From Tipula vernalis (Eukaryota; Arthropoda; Insecta; Diptera; Tipulidae), in the NCBI GenBank assembly GCA_958295665.1, contig OY282560.1:44082333-44146332 (forward strand): a DNA stretch of 64,000 nucleotides, in the 5' to 3' direction. Below the pieces are notes generated by a model. It was given only the letters and a program-made list of their open reading frames with translations. It was not told the origin of the DNA and searched no databases. A program made the position numbers and the translations under genes. Below, piece by piece: positions 1-12,370 of this stretch (the first letter of the stretch is position 1; every line of letters starts with the position of its first letter).

Positions 1-702
1 CAAAATAATTTAGCGGTATTATGTCTGGAATCATTAATTAAAAAAAAATTAATTTGTGTTTGTGAGTGGCGTGTGGAATTAAATGTAAAATGGTGACGCC
101 GCTTTTGATTATCGATTATTTTAAATTGGTGGAGCGATTGTGCCGGACATAAGCCCCGATGTAGCTTTTGTCGTAACTTTTGATATGACAACGTTAATTT
201 GGCTTGAAACCATTCATCGAGCGCTTACAGAAACGAACACAAGAATCATAAAAATTTGTACATAAACTGAAACAATCCATGAAACGTTGAATAGAATTGA
301 AAAGTGAGTCTAAATTTAAGTGATCAATTAAAATATTTAGAATTAGATCAGAATTGTAAATTTGATACACATCTCCCACAAAAAACTCCCACAAAATAAA
401 AAAAAATTTGAATGAAAATGGTAGTCATCAATGTTTAGAGTAGGTATTTGGGCAGAATTGGGAATGACTTGATGATTGATGAAAATTATTTAACTTTATA
501 AATAATTAACTCGAATTTAAATTGAATAAAGTATAATGAATTCATGTTAGATATCCAAAGTTTGAAGAGTATTTTCCACCATTAATCGTATGCTTTGAAT
601 AACACTATTTCAGATAAGATAGTTTGAGTGAAACTTAATCAGGTGATGAGATTGAAGCAAAACGAGACAAAAAATTCTCACAAAAACTGTAAAATATAGA
701 AA
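1..702. other. AT-rich DNA without a recognisable gene
   Basis: No reading frame here resembles a known family; the longest are about 60 codons and of low complexity. A few GC-richer patches (about 75-180) carry no motif I recognise. Short strings such as GTTTGA and TTTGAAT foreshadow the tandem repeat that starts near 703. Confidence 0.5.
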
Positions 703-3150
703 TTTAATTTCAAAATTTGACTGGAATTTGAAATAGTTTGACGAGAAAAAGTTTTCCATAAAGTGACGGGAGTTCAAGTAGCCAGATGATGTCAAAATAT
801 TTAATTTTTTAAGGGCAAAACAAACTTATTATTTGAACTGGCATTGAAATTTGATTGGAGTTTGAATAGGAATTTTACTTTAAAATTTAGCGAGTTTCAA
901 GAAAATTTGATGAGAGAAAGGAGTTTGAATACATTTTATATAGAAATTAAATGAAGGATCAATTAATTTTTGGGTAACACTAGTTAAAATCGAAATATCC
1001 ACAGAAATTTGATGATGAAATGTCCGTTATTTGAACAAAGTTTGAAATTTGAAGGACATTTGATTTGAATAGAAATTACAATAATCTAGATTAAATTTCA
1101 TTAAATTATTAAAATTTAGTTAGTTTCAAACCAAACACGAGATAAGATTGAACAATTCTGCAAAATTTTTAAATATTTTATTATGATTCAAAAATTAACT
1201 GTTATTTGAATCAGTTTGAATAGAACAATTTACAAAATTTCCACAAATTTTAATTTTGTTTCATAATTGTAATTGTGAAAAAACTATTTGTTGGTAAAAC
1301 CTTCAGAAATGTGAAACATAATTCTGTCTCAAATTTCAATTTCAGAATTTGAATTAGTTTGACGAGAAAACGTTGTCCATAAAATGACAAGAGTCCAAGT
1401 ACCCTGACGATGTCAAATAATTTAAATAATTTTAGGGCAAAACAAACTTATTATTTGAACTGGCATTGAAATTTGATTGAAGTTTGAATAGGAATTTTAC
1501 TTTAAAATTTAGCGAGTTTCAAGAAAAAGGATCAATTAATTTGTGGGTAACACTAGTCTGAATCGAAATATCCACAATAATTTGATGACGAAATGTCCAT
1601 TATTTGAACAAAGTTTGAAATTTGAAAAACATTTTTAAATTTCATTTAGTTTCGAATCAAATTTAGTTAGTTTCAAACCAAACACGAGATGAAATTGAAC
1701 AATCCGGGAAAATTTTTAAATATTTTACTGTGCTTCAAAAATTAACTGGAATTTAAATCAGTTTGAACAGATTATTTTACAAAATTTCCACAAACTGTAG
1801 AAGGTTAGTATTTTAGCAGAATTTTAAATTTGAATGTTGTTTCATAAGTGTAAATGTGAAATAACTATTTGTGGGTAGAACCTATAGAAATGTGAAACAA
1901 TCTCTCTCTAATTTCAATATTTGATTAGAATTTGAATTAGTTTGACAAGAAAAAGTTTTCCATAAAATGACGGGAGTTCAAGTAGCCTGACGATGTCAAA
2001 TTATTTATATAATTTTAGGGCAAAACAAACTTATTATTTAAACTGGCATTGAAATTTGACTGAAGTTTGAATATTAATTTTACTTTAAAATTTAGTGAGT
2101 TTCAAGAAAAATGATCAATTAATTTTTGGGTAACACTAGTTATAATCGAAATATCCACAATAATTTGATGACGAAATGTCCATTATTTGAACAAAGATTG
2201 AAATTTGAAGGACATTTTTAAATTTCATTGAGTTTCGAATCAAATTTAGTTAGTTTCAAACCAAACACAAGATAAGATTGAATAATCTGGTAAAATTTTT
2301 AAATATTTTATAATGATACAAAAATTAACTGGAATTTGAATCAGTTTGAATAGAACATTTTACAAAATTTCTACAAACTGTAAACGGTTAGTGTTTCAGT
2401 AGAATTTGAAATTTAAATGTTGTTTCATAATTGTTATTGTGCAAAACTATTTGTTGGTAGAACCTTCAGAAATATGAAACCAAATTCTGTCTCAAATTTC
2501 AAAATTTGACTGGAATTTGAATTAGTTTGACGAGAAAAAGTTTTCCATAAAATGACGGGAGTCCAAGTACCCTGATGATGTCAAATTATTTAAATAATTT
2601 TAGGGCAAAACAAACTTATTATTTAAACTGGCATTGAAATTTGATTGGAGTTTGAATAGAAATTTTACTTTGAAATTTAGCGAGTTTCAAGAAAATTTGA
2701 TGAGACATAGGAGTTTGAATACATTTTATATCGATATTGAATGAAGGATCAATTAATTTTTGGGCAACACTAGTTAGAATCGAAATATCCACAATAATTT
2801 GATGATGAAATGTCCATTATTTGAACAAAGTTTGAAATTTGAAGGAATTTTAATTTGAATATAAATTACAATAATCTCGATTAAATTAAATTAAATTATT
2901 ATAATTTGGTTAGTTTCAAACGAGATAAGATTGAACAATCCGGCAAAATTTTTAAATATTTTTTTATGATTCAAAAATTAACTGGAATATGAATCAGTTT
3001 GAACAGATTATTTTACAAAATTTCCACAAACCGTATTTCAATAGAATTTTAAATTTGAATGTTGTTTCATAATTGTAATTGTGCAAAAATATCTGTTGGT
3101 AGAACCTATAGTAATGTGAAACGAAATTCTGCCTCAAATTTCAAAGTTTG
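703..3150. repeat. Tandem repeat, four units of about 0.6 kb
   Basis: A unit containing GTTTTCCATAAA, AGGGCAAAACAAACTT, ACTGGCATTGAAATTTGA and GAAATGTCCATTATTTGAAC recurs four times. The GTTTTCCATA anchor (or its one-base variant) lies at 751, 1372, 1955 and 2540, so periods are 621, 583 and 585 bp. Units 1 and 4 are the long version, with about 60 extra bases after GCGAGTTTCAAGAAAA. Units 2 and 3 share the deletion of that piece. No coding potential is visible. Copies differ by scattered substitutions, so the array is not very recent. Confidence 0.85.
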
Positions 3151-5624
3151 AAAGGAGACTAGATTTGAAAAATGACCTAACGCGGAATTTATTTACTGGT
3201 TTTCTGTTAAAATTAATTAATTTTTAAAATTAGAATTGAGAATAATTGAATAGTACTAGATTGAAACAAAAAGAAATCAATTTCAACTTAGTTCAATGTA
3301 AAATTAAATATTTAAAGATGTTTGTATTGGAATAGTGTTTAATAGCAACCAGCTATATTCATAGTATTTCAACTGAAATCGTAACTTGATTGAAGTTTGA
3401 ATAGTGATTTTATATTAATAATCAAAACATTTACGAGTTTGAATATTCACTGAAGCTTGAACGAAAAAACTGTATTTCGAAAAATATTTTTATCAAATTT
3501 GGAGGTAAATTGATTAGTAAGCTGTATATGTAAATTGAATGTAACTTGACTAGCAAAATGATTGATCAAATGTCTAGTGTTTTAGCATAAAGTCAAATTT
3601 GTTTGATAATCGAACAGGATTTACATTTATAAAAATTTGGAGATCAATGAAATTGTTTGTCAGTTTGCCCCAAAATATCTGGAAAAACTTCCTAATTGAA
3701 TTTTCTAACTTGAGATTTGAACAATTATTGAAATTTGATTGAAGTTTGAACGAATAAAACAAAAGAAGAAGCGATTCTCAAAAATTGATCTTAATTTAGC
3801 ACTTACTTAAATCTGAAAGTGTTGCTAACTGTTTAAAATTTGAGCGCTGTTTACCGCAAGCTTAAATGAGTTGTATTTGACTTAATTGAAACGAATAACT
3901 GTAGCAATTTGCTTTAATGTTTAATGTAACTAAACCTCTAGAAAACCTTTCTTAATCCAACAGAAGTTAACATTTGATGGAAGATTAATTAGTTGTTGAG
4001 CCACCATAGTTCGTAGCCAAAATAAATTAATAAAGCTTGAATGAGGAATAAATAAATTCTATGAGTTTGACGGAAATTGAAACTAATGCGATATTAAAAT
4101 TTATTATACATCAAGAATTTGAACAGAAATAGAAATTTGAAGATTTCTTAAGTAGATCCTATATTATTATTATTATTATTAAAGCTCAACTAAATTTATC
4201 AAATTTTAATCAACCGGCTTGACAAATTTATTTAGTTTGAAATCAAATTTCCTCGAGTTTGAATCAAAATTAAATAACAAATTTTCTTTCAAATATTCTC
4301 TAAGCCAGGAAATGAATATCTGGTGTGTGAGAAGAATTTGGTATTTGAAAGAAGTTTGATTAAAATTATTATTGATAATTTTTTAAGAATAAATGAATGT
4401 TTGAACAAATCGTTCAAATCAATAAAGCGTCTGTTATTTGAATATAATTGGCAAGTGAATGTAATTTCAAGCGATACATTGAAATGTTAAGTATTTTAAA
4501 TTGGAAATTTTACGGGTTTCTGCATAATAATTACTATGTTTTGAATAAGTTTGAACGGGTTTGAAACTCCCATGAACCGACAAAACCAAACATTTCAGCA
4601 GATTTAAAATGAACGATTTGAAAATTGATAACAAAAAATAAATTGATAACGATTTGAACGAGAGTCGTGGGACACAATAATTGATCAAAAATGAGCCAAA
4701 ATCAAATTTTAGCATAAAATTTATATCGAAGGAATGAGTAACTCTGATTTAAATCGAAATTTCGAAGTTTTTACTTGACCATTTCAAAAAATTTTGATTT
4801 TATGGGTACAACATCCAGTAAATTGTTTATACTTCAATATTTTTAAAATGATGATTTCATTAAATTTCATTGAAAATCGGTCATTTGTTCTGATTCAGCC
4901 GACCGGTGAACGGCAAGAAGGGCAATATTTATTACTTTAGTACATGTACTAAATAATGTTCGTATATTTCCCTTTAGAACACCTCGTTTTAGTACATTAC
5001 CATATATATAAACAAATTGGATGATCACTTTATTTTGTAACCCAATACGCGGTATTTCTTACTTCGGCTCTGCTCGGTTATATTTGACCTGAGTACTAAA
5101 AACCCATTTTATTTTCTCACGATTTCTTTGTGACCGTTGTAAAGCAGCAAAAACTTGATAGAAAAGACGAAATGAAAATAGTTGTTTCAAAACCACATCC
5201 GGTCCAGTTCGGCAAAACTGATAATATCCGATCTTAGTGGATAGCAAAAAATTGTTCTGCAAGTGAAAATTTGATGGATATGTTCTGATCAGAAAATCAA
5301 ACGACAAAACTATGATTCAGGGTGATTTTAAAATAATTATTTGAATCCAAAAACGAAATTAGCTCCATCCCCTCTTTCTCCAAGAGTAAAGCAGCAACTT
5401 ACCAAGATTATTCATCTGGCGGTGATTTTGCAAAATATATTTGAAAACTTCGCGAATCGTTCAACTTACTTCAAGAAAAGAGTCAGTAAGTCCGAATTAA
5501 GATTACAGTTCTCAGTCATCATCTACCTGATTTTTTTGATAACCTCTAAAAAGGTAAATAAAAATGAAATTTACCTGCAAAATTTATTTGGAAAATTATA
5601 CTAAATAAATGCTTAATTACTAAC
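3151..5624. other. AT-rich intergenic DNA, includes a short (ATT)n tract
   Basis: No gene is supported. A short (ATT)n microsatellite occupies 4161-4183. Up to about 4500 the DNA keeps the TTTGAA/TTTGAAT vocabulary of the upstream repeat without clear periodicity. The open frames at 5059-5307 (minus) and 5341-5604 (plus) have biased composition and no recognisable motif. Confidence 0.5.
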
Positions 5625-6610
5625 TTCCACAAATAGTTTGAAAATTTAACGACCAAAAACACTTCGTTTATTCTCAATATCACAGGTTTTCGATACTTTC
5701 CAGATTATTCATAATTTTTGAGATTTTCTGATTTATTCGAATTTTGCAATGTTTTCTGCATTGCAGACGGACAGAGTTACACACACAAATCTGACTTCTC
5801 AAATTATGTTAGAAGTTTGCAATATTCCTTCGAGCTGCATAGAATTTTTTTTAACATTGTGATATTTGCTTAATGTTACATTTTTATTAGAGATTTTCGA
5901 GGCCTTTGATAATAGTGGTTTTGCAAACAATTTCAGGAGGCCTCGAAACGAAATCCGAGAGTAAGGACAATGTAAATTCCTTTGTATACTCCCAAATTCG
6001 GGATCTTGCGATATTTATTAAAGTCCTACAGATGATTTGGGCTATCTCGAAAAGAGTATGTTTAAGACAGCCGTGTATATTGAACTTACTATAACTTCCA
6101 CAAAGAATTCGATAATTTCAAGGCATGCAGATTTTTCGATATAATTGAAATTAATTGACGTTATTCGTGTGGTATTCAAGATTGTTCCAATTTATTCGAA
6201 ATTTCCTAGGTTTTTGACAATTTCCAGAGTATTCGTAATCGAATTCATACGGCGAAACGTTACGGCATTGTTTTGTGCTTAAATTTAAGAAGCGATACGT
6301 TACACACTTAAACACACAAACCAGACTCTTTAATTTGGTAGAGTTTGAAAGCGTGGACATTTTGAGAATATTTCCAAATTATCTTGAGTTTAAAAATTAT
6401 GTTTGAAATTTCCAATATTTTTTGAGTTGTTTAGAATTTTTTTAGCCTTGAGATGTTTGCATAATGTAACATTCGATATTCATGATTTATTCTATATTTT
6501 CGAGGCCTTTGATATTAGTAGTAGGGTCCTACAAAATGTTTTCAGGAGACCTATTATGAAATTTTTTGATTTTATTATCGATTACTTAAATTCGTAACAG
6601 GCCTCAGATG
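5625..6610. repeat. Two diverged tandem copies of a ~0.5 kb segment
   Basis: Copy 1 (5625-6094) and copy 2 (6096-about 6610) both begin with TAACTTCCACAAA. They share in order a TTTTCGA/TTTTTGA plus CCAGA motif, a GTTACACAC..ACACAAA block, GCATAATGTAACATT (TTAATGTTACATT in copy 1), TTTCGAGGCCTTTGATA and TTTCAGGAGRCCT. Similarity is collinear but degraded, with no coding signal in either copy. Confidence 0.65.
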
Positions 6611-8573
6611 ATTTAGGGTTTTAAAAATTGATCCAGTTTTTCATGGCGTTAAATTTCATCAGACCGAAAATAATTTCCCAAATTTTTCGAGGATTTTAGA
6701 GCATCAGAAATCGTAATTGGTTAGTAGCTAAGAAAAATTAGCCTTCCTCGTCTGTATTGGTCTGTAAATTAGCCTTTAGAGTTTTCAAAATACCTAATGA
6801 AATAGAAGTACGTTTTAACTTACTTCTACCATATTAAGGTATTAAAACTAAACCTCTTATCATGTCTTAGGAGTGTAGCCGAATGGCGACGTTAAAGAAG
6901 AAAAAATAAACTTGAAGAAGAATTTTATAAAATCTTGTAGTTTCAGATACAATCTTCACTTGCTGGTGTCAGGCTTGTATAACTGCGAATGTCAATACGT
7001 ATGCCACATGAATGAATCAAGAAAGATTGATCTTCTCATTGATGTCATTACCCAAATTTGCGGGATTTCCACTTAATACAATATGGCCAACAAATAACCA
7101 ATAATAGAAAAACCTATTTGACCGAAAAAGAATGAAAAGTGACACTTAGTAAACACGTGGGTAATTTTTTTTTTTGCACCTGTGTAATTTTCCACGAAAA
7201 TGTATGGTATATTTTATGCAAAAAGGTTATCATCCCAATGTATCATCATACATAATTTTTATGTATACAATATACAATGCATGCATAGCATAGCGCATAC
7301 GTTAATATTTCCTACGGTGGATTAACCAAAGAAAATCAATATCTTAAATTGCGATCTAGTTAAATGCATTCTCTTCTTTTTATATTGTCCATCTTATTAT
7401 TTCGCCGTTACAAAAAATTATATCAAGATCATTATAAAAAAAAAAATTGATCTGTATACATACTCGTAATTCTAAGTAAAATGTGTGTAAATCAATCAAA
7501 ATTTGATCTAGGTACGAGAACGTATAATTAATGTAATATTAAGACGTTTAACCATAAATACATATTATTTTGTATATACAATGAGATACGCTTTGAAGAG
7601 TGTTTTCAACAATTAAGATTTAATGATTTGACGTGAAGAATAATATTTAGACTAAAGTTATTGACAGGCTCGACGTTTTTGAGTAGAATCGCTAAAATCT
7701 ACTTCGGCCACCGTTATATATATATTGTTATATAATATTGTGTACACCTCGGGCGCAAAATAACAAAAACTTGCAATCTCGCGTGGAAAACATTTATATT
7801 TCTCGTACTTGGGGTAATCAAATATCTTTCTCAACCTTTGAAAGGTTAATTATTATACAATATGGATATTGGCATTTTTTTTTCAGATTTACTCATTAAC
7901 AGTTTCAAATCTTTTTTACAGAAAGAATTTTTAAATTATTAAATTATTATTTTAAACCCTCAAATGTCGCTAAATCCTAACTTACGATATAATACAAAAA
8001 TTCTTAAAATGGTTTCAATTCTTTACACACTACAAGATTGCTTTATTTGCCTAATATAATCAAAAGTCCCAAAACTCGTACATTTCTTAGAACCTTGAAA
8101 ATCTTTCAAAATAATTTTAACCCTTTAAATTCTTAATTTTTTATTAACTTTTAGAATTTTTGAATGCCGTTCCAAATTTCTTCATTCGATAATATTCTAA
8201 ATTTTAAAAGTCATGAAATTGGAAAATAATAAAAATTTTCACTATCTCAGGGCTCCTAGAAATTCTTGAAATTTAACTTTGTTAAAATTATTAAATTTTA
8301 TAGATTTGAGCAAATTCCTGAAATTTATGATTTTTTAAATCTTCCGGAAATTTTTTAAATTCATAATAACATAATTTTTTAATTCATTTCATAAAATTTA
8401 AAATTCTCTTGTTGATTTGTAATGCAACATTTATGGGGTTCTTGAAATTTTTAACTGGATTGGCTAGCAAACAACTTCTCTGAGTTAGATCTCAGGTATA
8501 CATGATACCGATAAGATTATATTCTTAAATACACACAGTAAATCCAGGTTCTTTCCGTAACTCTCTTTTAAGT
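6611..8573. other. AT-rich intergenic DNA
   Basis: I see no gene or mobile-element domain. From about 7900 to 8450 the sequence drifts into TTAAATTCTT-like low-complexity DNA similar to the large domain at 38-58 kb. A TA-rich tract (about 7710-7735) is the only other local pattern. Confidence 0.45.
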
Positions 8574-8603
8574 TGTAGCGACTCACAATATATTTCGTCT
8601 CTA
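8574..8603 (+). repeat. 5' terminal repeat fragment of the Gypsy element
   Basis: TGTAGCGACTCACAATATAT followed by TTCGTCTCTA matches 12341-12370 with two differences. It probably marks the start of the LTR (TG start). The sequence beyond differs from the 3' copy, so the full LTR cannot be delimited here. Confidence 0.6.
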
Positions 8604-8983
8604 CAATACCCGGCGCGTCTCAAAGGATCTTTTCTGTCCTTTTTTTTCCCGCAACATTTACGCGATTATTATCATTATTTCTCAGTTCTCAATTTAACAT
8701 TTCAGCGAGCCCCCCCAATTGAGGAGCCGGAATTTGGGCCACCCAATTCGGGTTATCTCGTCCTATATACACAAGCCAGGGCCGGAGAATACACGGTAAC
8801 CATTCCGAATATCGAATATTTCAAACATTCATATTTTTTAAAAAAAATACTTCGAAAACAAAATACTCTCGGTCCCTGCCGGAACACGTAAGTAGTCCCT
8901 ACTCACAGCTTCAATAGCTAGTATTGGGACGAACCGTGCGCCATTCACTAGACACAAGGCAAGCAACTCATTGATAAGCAATA

Positions 8984-9851
8984 ATGACAACCAAACCAGA
9001 GAACGGTAATGGGGATAACTCGACCAACACAAGCCAAGACAATAGCGAAAATACAAATATTCAACAACACGTTGAATCAACGCACGTCAGGCTAAACACA
9101 TTTTGGCTAGAGAACCCTACAAAATGGTTTAATACTACCGAAATCATATTCGGTTTGTCAGAGATCACGAACGACAGCAAAAAGTTTGCTTACGTCTTGT
9201 CAGCGTTGCCCCTCACAAGCAAGTGTGCATATTTCCGACCTGCTTGCCAACCCGCCTTTGACAAATAAATACGTCACATTAAAACAAACGCTAATAGACC
9301 GGCTAGCACCATCCACCCTCGAGGAATTGCTAATTGGACAGGATATGGGCGACCAACGTCCAACCGAAATCTTGCGCCACATTCAAATGCTAGCCGGCGG
9401 TCAACTCACTGACCAAGTTTTAAAGCAACTCTGGATTAGAAAATTTCCAGAGGTAATAAAAATAGTAATGGTTGGTTAGGCGGATAATAGTAGACTAGGC
9501 GACATAGCTAAAATAGCAGATAAAATGCACGAGGCAATCAATCCAAAATTATCCATTTCGGCAGTTAGTGGCCCATCGACTTTCACACAACGCACTAGCG
9601 ATATCCAATATCAACCACCCTTAAACCAAAGTTCAAATACCGGCAACTCGCTTGAAGCCAGGTTATCACGATTGGAAAATCGAATTAACCAGGCCGACGC
9701 GGCCGGTCAAGGGGTCGATCATCATCCAACATGCTGGTACAATCATAGATGGGGCAAACACGCTAAGAAATGCATCAATCCATGTAATTTCGAGCAACAA
9801 ACCGAAACCATGCAAGTTGATATTCCAAAAAACCAATCGCAAATCGGGTAG
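8984..9851 (+). pseudogene. gag: Gypsy gag remnant
   Basis: The frame opens with a polar, Asn/Thr-rich start followed by an insect Gypsy gag signature (residues around FWLENPTKWF, then KKFAYVLSALP). It shifts frame near 9210-9260 and continues with LTNKYVTLKQTLIDRL, a stop at 9477-9479, then a Ser/Gln-rich linker. Near the end is a Cys/His knuckle (CWYNHRWGKHAKKCINPC) of the kind found at the C-terminus of insect Gypsy gag, which binds RNA in the particle. The start was chosen because it is the first Met of the recognisable frame. At least one frameshift and one nonsense codon make it non-functional. Confidence 0.8.
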
Positions 9852-9859
9852 AGTCAGCC

Positions 9860-10627
9860 ACTAATCACACCCATTCAAATTACCGACTAATTTTACATGA
9901 CCAAAACTCTAAATTGAATTTCTTAATTGATACTGGCGCTGACCTTTCGGTCATTCCAGTCACGATTTTTCGTATTTCCATAATTCCTAATACGAAAAAT
10001 CCTGATCTAGTCTTATCGGCAGCTAATGGTTCCGGCATTAATACTTATGGAACCAAGCTTCTCCGAATTGATATCGGACTGAGACGAACCTTCACACATG
10101 CATTCATTATTGCTGATGTGAATCGTCCGATCATCGGAACCGATTTTCTGGCAAAATTTGGCTTACTTGTCGATCTCAACACGAGAACACGGTCACAACA
10201 CCTGACCGCTATCCGATACCCCACGTTCAAAATTTCTCCATGCATTTACATGGTTGCAAAATTTACTCGAAAATCGATCTGGTCAGAGCATACCATCTCA
10301 TTCCCGTCGCACTTGAAGACGTTCATAAAACGGCAATCACTAACCGTTTGGCCTATTCGAATTCACCCGAATGCCATTCGGATTACGCAATGCCGCTCAA
10401 ACGTTTCAGCGTTTCATGAACGAAGTAGTTTGTGAACTTGATTTCGTATTCGTCTACATTGACGACATACTTGTGGCATCTAAATCTGATGAAGAACACA
10501 AACTGCACTTAAACCAACTATTCAAAAAGTTAGTGGAGTTTGACATACACATCAAGACCGCCAAATGCATATTTGGAGTAACAACTCTTGACTTTCTCAG
10601 CCACAAAATTACTCCTGATGGTATTTG
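9860..10627 (+). pseudogene. pol: Gypsy pol remnant: protease and partial reverse transcriptase
   Basis: The retroviral-type aspartic protease is recognised by FLIDTGADLSVIP (active-site D-T-G, about 9914-9955) and the downstream [16 protein letters not shown] block (about 10130-10180). The usual region between protease and RT palm is absent. After a short gap and a frameshift the RT resumes with [14 protein letters not shown] (about 10270), [19 protein letters not shown] (10371) and the catalytic YIDDILVAS (about 10455-10480). It ends at a stop near 10627 just before the thumb/connection. The N-terminal RT portion (about 100 residues by family comparison) is deleted, so polymerase activity is impossible. 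Confidence 0.85.
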
Positions 10628-10706
10628 ACCATCAGACACGATCGAATCAAGGCAATTTCCGAGTTCCCAGTTCCGCAAACAATCAAATTAATATATTCAT
10701 AACCAT

Positions 10707-11292
10707 TTGGCAGATCTAAACAAAATGGCCAAGACAGCCAAGAACTTCACTTGGCCCGACGAATGCCTACACGTATTCACGTCATTAAAATCTGAATTAG
10801 CCAAAATAACACTCCTCGTGCATCCACTGAGCGACTCAAAGCTCAGCATTACAACAGATGCGTCGAATACTGCTGCAAGAGCAGTTTTACAACAATGCAA
10901 AAACAATCAACGGGAACCCTTGGGATTTTATTCCAAAAAACTATCGGATGCCGAAAAGAAATATTCCGCATTCGATAGGGAACTACTAGCAATATATCAG
11001 GCAGTTAAACACTTCCGATGTTTTGTCGAGGGTCGTGAGTTTACCATTTACACCGACCATAAGCCTCTGACTAGAGTAATTCACCACCGACATCCAGCAT
11101 TTGCAAGGTAGTGACAATGTGGTCGCGGATACACTTTCCCGCACCACAGACAACGAAATGGCCACAGTCGAGACTCACTTCGACTATCAAAAAATAATTA
11201 TGGCACAAAAACATTACTTAGAACTTCAGAATTTACTTTCTGGTTACAGACGTCCCACTAGAAATATATTGCGAAATATCAACGGGAAATAA
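10707..11292 (+). pseudogene. pol: Gypsy pol remnant: RNase H and spacer
   Basis: RNase H is recognised by ITTDASNTAARAVLQQ (catalytic D, about 10850), PLGFYSKKLSDAEKKYSAFDRELLAIYQAVKHFR (E and flanking helix; read at 10917-11010) and FTIYTDHKPL (second D, about 11040-11070). It is normally fused to RT and removes the RNA strand during reverse transcription. After a short deletion near 11105 the frame resumes with NVVADTLSR, the typical RNase H end, and continues into the linker before integrase. The piece is separated from RT by a stop and frame change near 10625-10710. Confidence 0.85.
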
Positions 11293-12297
11293 TCGCCCGT
11301 ACATCGCAGAACCACTACGTCGAACTATCTTCGACACATTGCTCAATATTTCACATCCTGGTGTCCGTGCGACTCGAAATTTAGTTACCGCTCGATACTT
11401 TTGGCCTAGTATGATCAAGGACGTAGCCCAGTGGGCAAACTCCTGTTTATCCTGCCAACGATTCCAAAGTACAACGTCATACAATTTCACCTCATGGACA
11501 ATTTGAGATTCCACCTGGTCGATTTGAGCACATCCATATAGATATAGTGGGACCACTACCTGCGTCTAATGGATATCAATATTTACTCACCTGTGTTGAT
11601 CGTTTACCCGATGGCCCGAAGCATACTGCATGACCAACATGTCAGCTGTAACTATTGCCACCACATTCGTTAATAGGTACGTATCACGATTCGGCGTTGC
11701 TCCTTCATATAACCACTGATCAGGGAAAGCAACTCGAGTCAAAACTTTTCACTGAGTTAATTAATTACGGCTTACAATCCAAAAGCCAATGGCATGGTTG
11801 AACGCTTCTATCGACAGCTCAAAGCTGCTCTCATGGCCTGGGGAAATACAATTAATTGGAGCTCGGAAATCTCCATTATTCTACATGGAATCCGAGCAAC
11901 AGTAAAGGAAGATCTGAAGTGCTAACCAGCCGAGATGGTTTACGGGCAACCAATCAAGTTACCCGGTGAGTTCTTCGTCGAGAATCCTCTATTACCATTA
12001 CCAACTGAAAACACAGTCGTCGATCAACTGCGACAAACCATGCAACACCTTGTCCCAACTTCGCTACGTTCTAGCAAACAAGATAATATCTTTGTCCCTA
12101 AATCACTGAACAATTGCGATTTTGTTTTCATTCGAACAGATAAGGTTTGCACGGGTTTATCCCATCCTTATGAAGGCCCATACAAAAGTGTACGCCGCCT
12201 TCGCAAACAATTCACGGTTTCAGTTAATGGTAAAAACCATACCACCTGATCAATTATCAGGCATTCGCAAACACAAAACCGTACACTTTGCCGAATA
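11293..12297 (+). pseudogene. pol: Gypsy integrase remnant
   Basis: The N-terminal HHCC zinc region is visible as HPGVRATRNLVTARYFWPSM followed by CLSCQRFQ (about 11345-11470). The catalytic core is heavily broken: a CVDR-like piece near 11595 and a stretch resembling the ANGMVERF region near 11775-11810 can be read, but frames change repeatedly. A clean frame at 11935-12249 resembles the C-terminal part, with VYGQPIKLPGEFF and a DFVFIRTD..YEGPY block. No product can be made. This end abuts the polypurine tract. Confidence 0.75.
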
Positions 12298-12309
12298 GAT
12301 CAAAGTCTC

Positions 12310-12319
12310 AAGAAGGGGA
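12310..12319 (+). other. Polypurine tract of the Gypsy element
   Basis: AAGAAGGGGA lies just downstream of the integrase remnant and about 20 bp before the 3' repeat, where a plus-strand primer site is expected in LTR elements. Confidence 0.6.
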
Positions 12320-12340
12320 TATTCACTTGCGGCGGAGTCC

Positions 12341-12370
12341 TGTAGTAACTCACAATATATTTCGTCTCTA
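12341..12370 (+). repeat. 3' terminal repeat fragment of the Gypsy element
   Basis: TGTAGTAACTCACAATATAT followed by TTCGTCTCTA repeats 8574-8603. The DNA after it (TATAAG...) may be the rest of the 3' LTR, perhaps reaching about 12490, but no matching 5' sequence is present to confirm this. Confidence 0.55.

Larger units (their letters stand above)
8574..12370 (+). mobile_element. Degenerate Ty3/Gypsy LTR retrotransposon
   Basis: Between two 30-bp direct repeats (8574-8603 and 12341-12370, 28 of 30 identical, beginning TGTAG) lie remnants in the Gypsy order gag, protease, reverse transcriptase, RNase H, integrase, then a polypurine tract. The coding region is full of frameshifts and stops and the first part of RT is missing, so the copy is dead. 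Complete LTRs could not be aligned: similarity stops after about 30 bp, so at least one LTR is truncated or rearranged. No env-like frame follows integrase. Confidence 0.85.

Noticed and set aside
5341..5604. 87-codon forward frame
   Set aside because: No recognisable domain, odd composition, and no conserved context, so chance is the simplest explanation.
7700..7745. TA-rich tract as a promoter TATA region
   Set aside because: No downstream gene or initiator context, and TA-rich DNA is common throughout the window.
8574..8720. Full 5' LTR plus primer-binding site of the Gypsy element
   Set aside because: Only 30 bp matches the 3' end and no convincing complement to a tRNA 3' end could be read after it.
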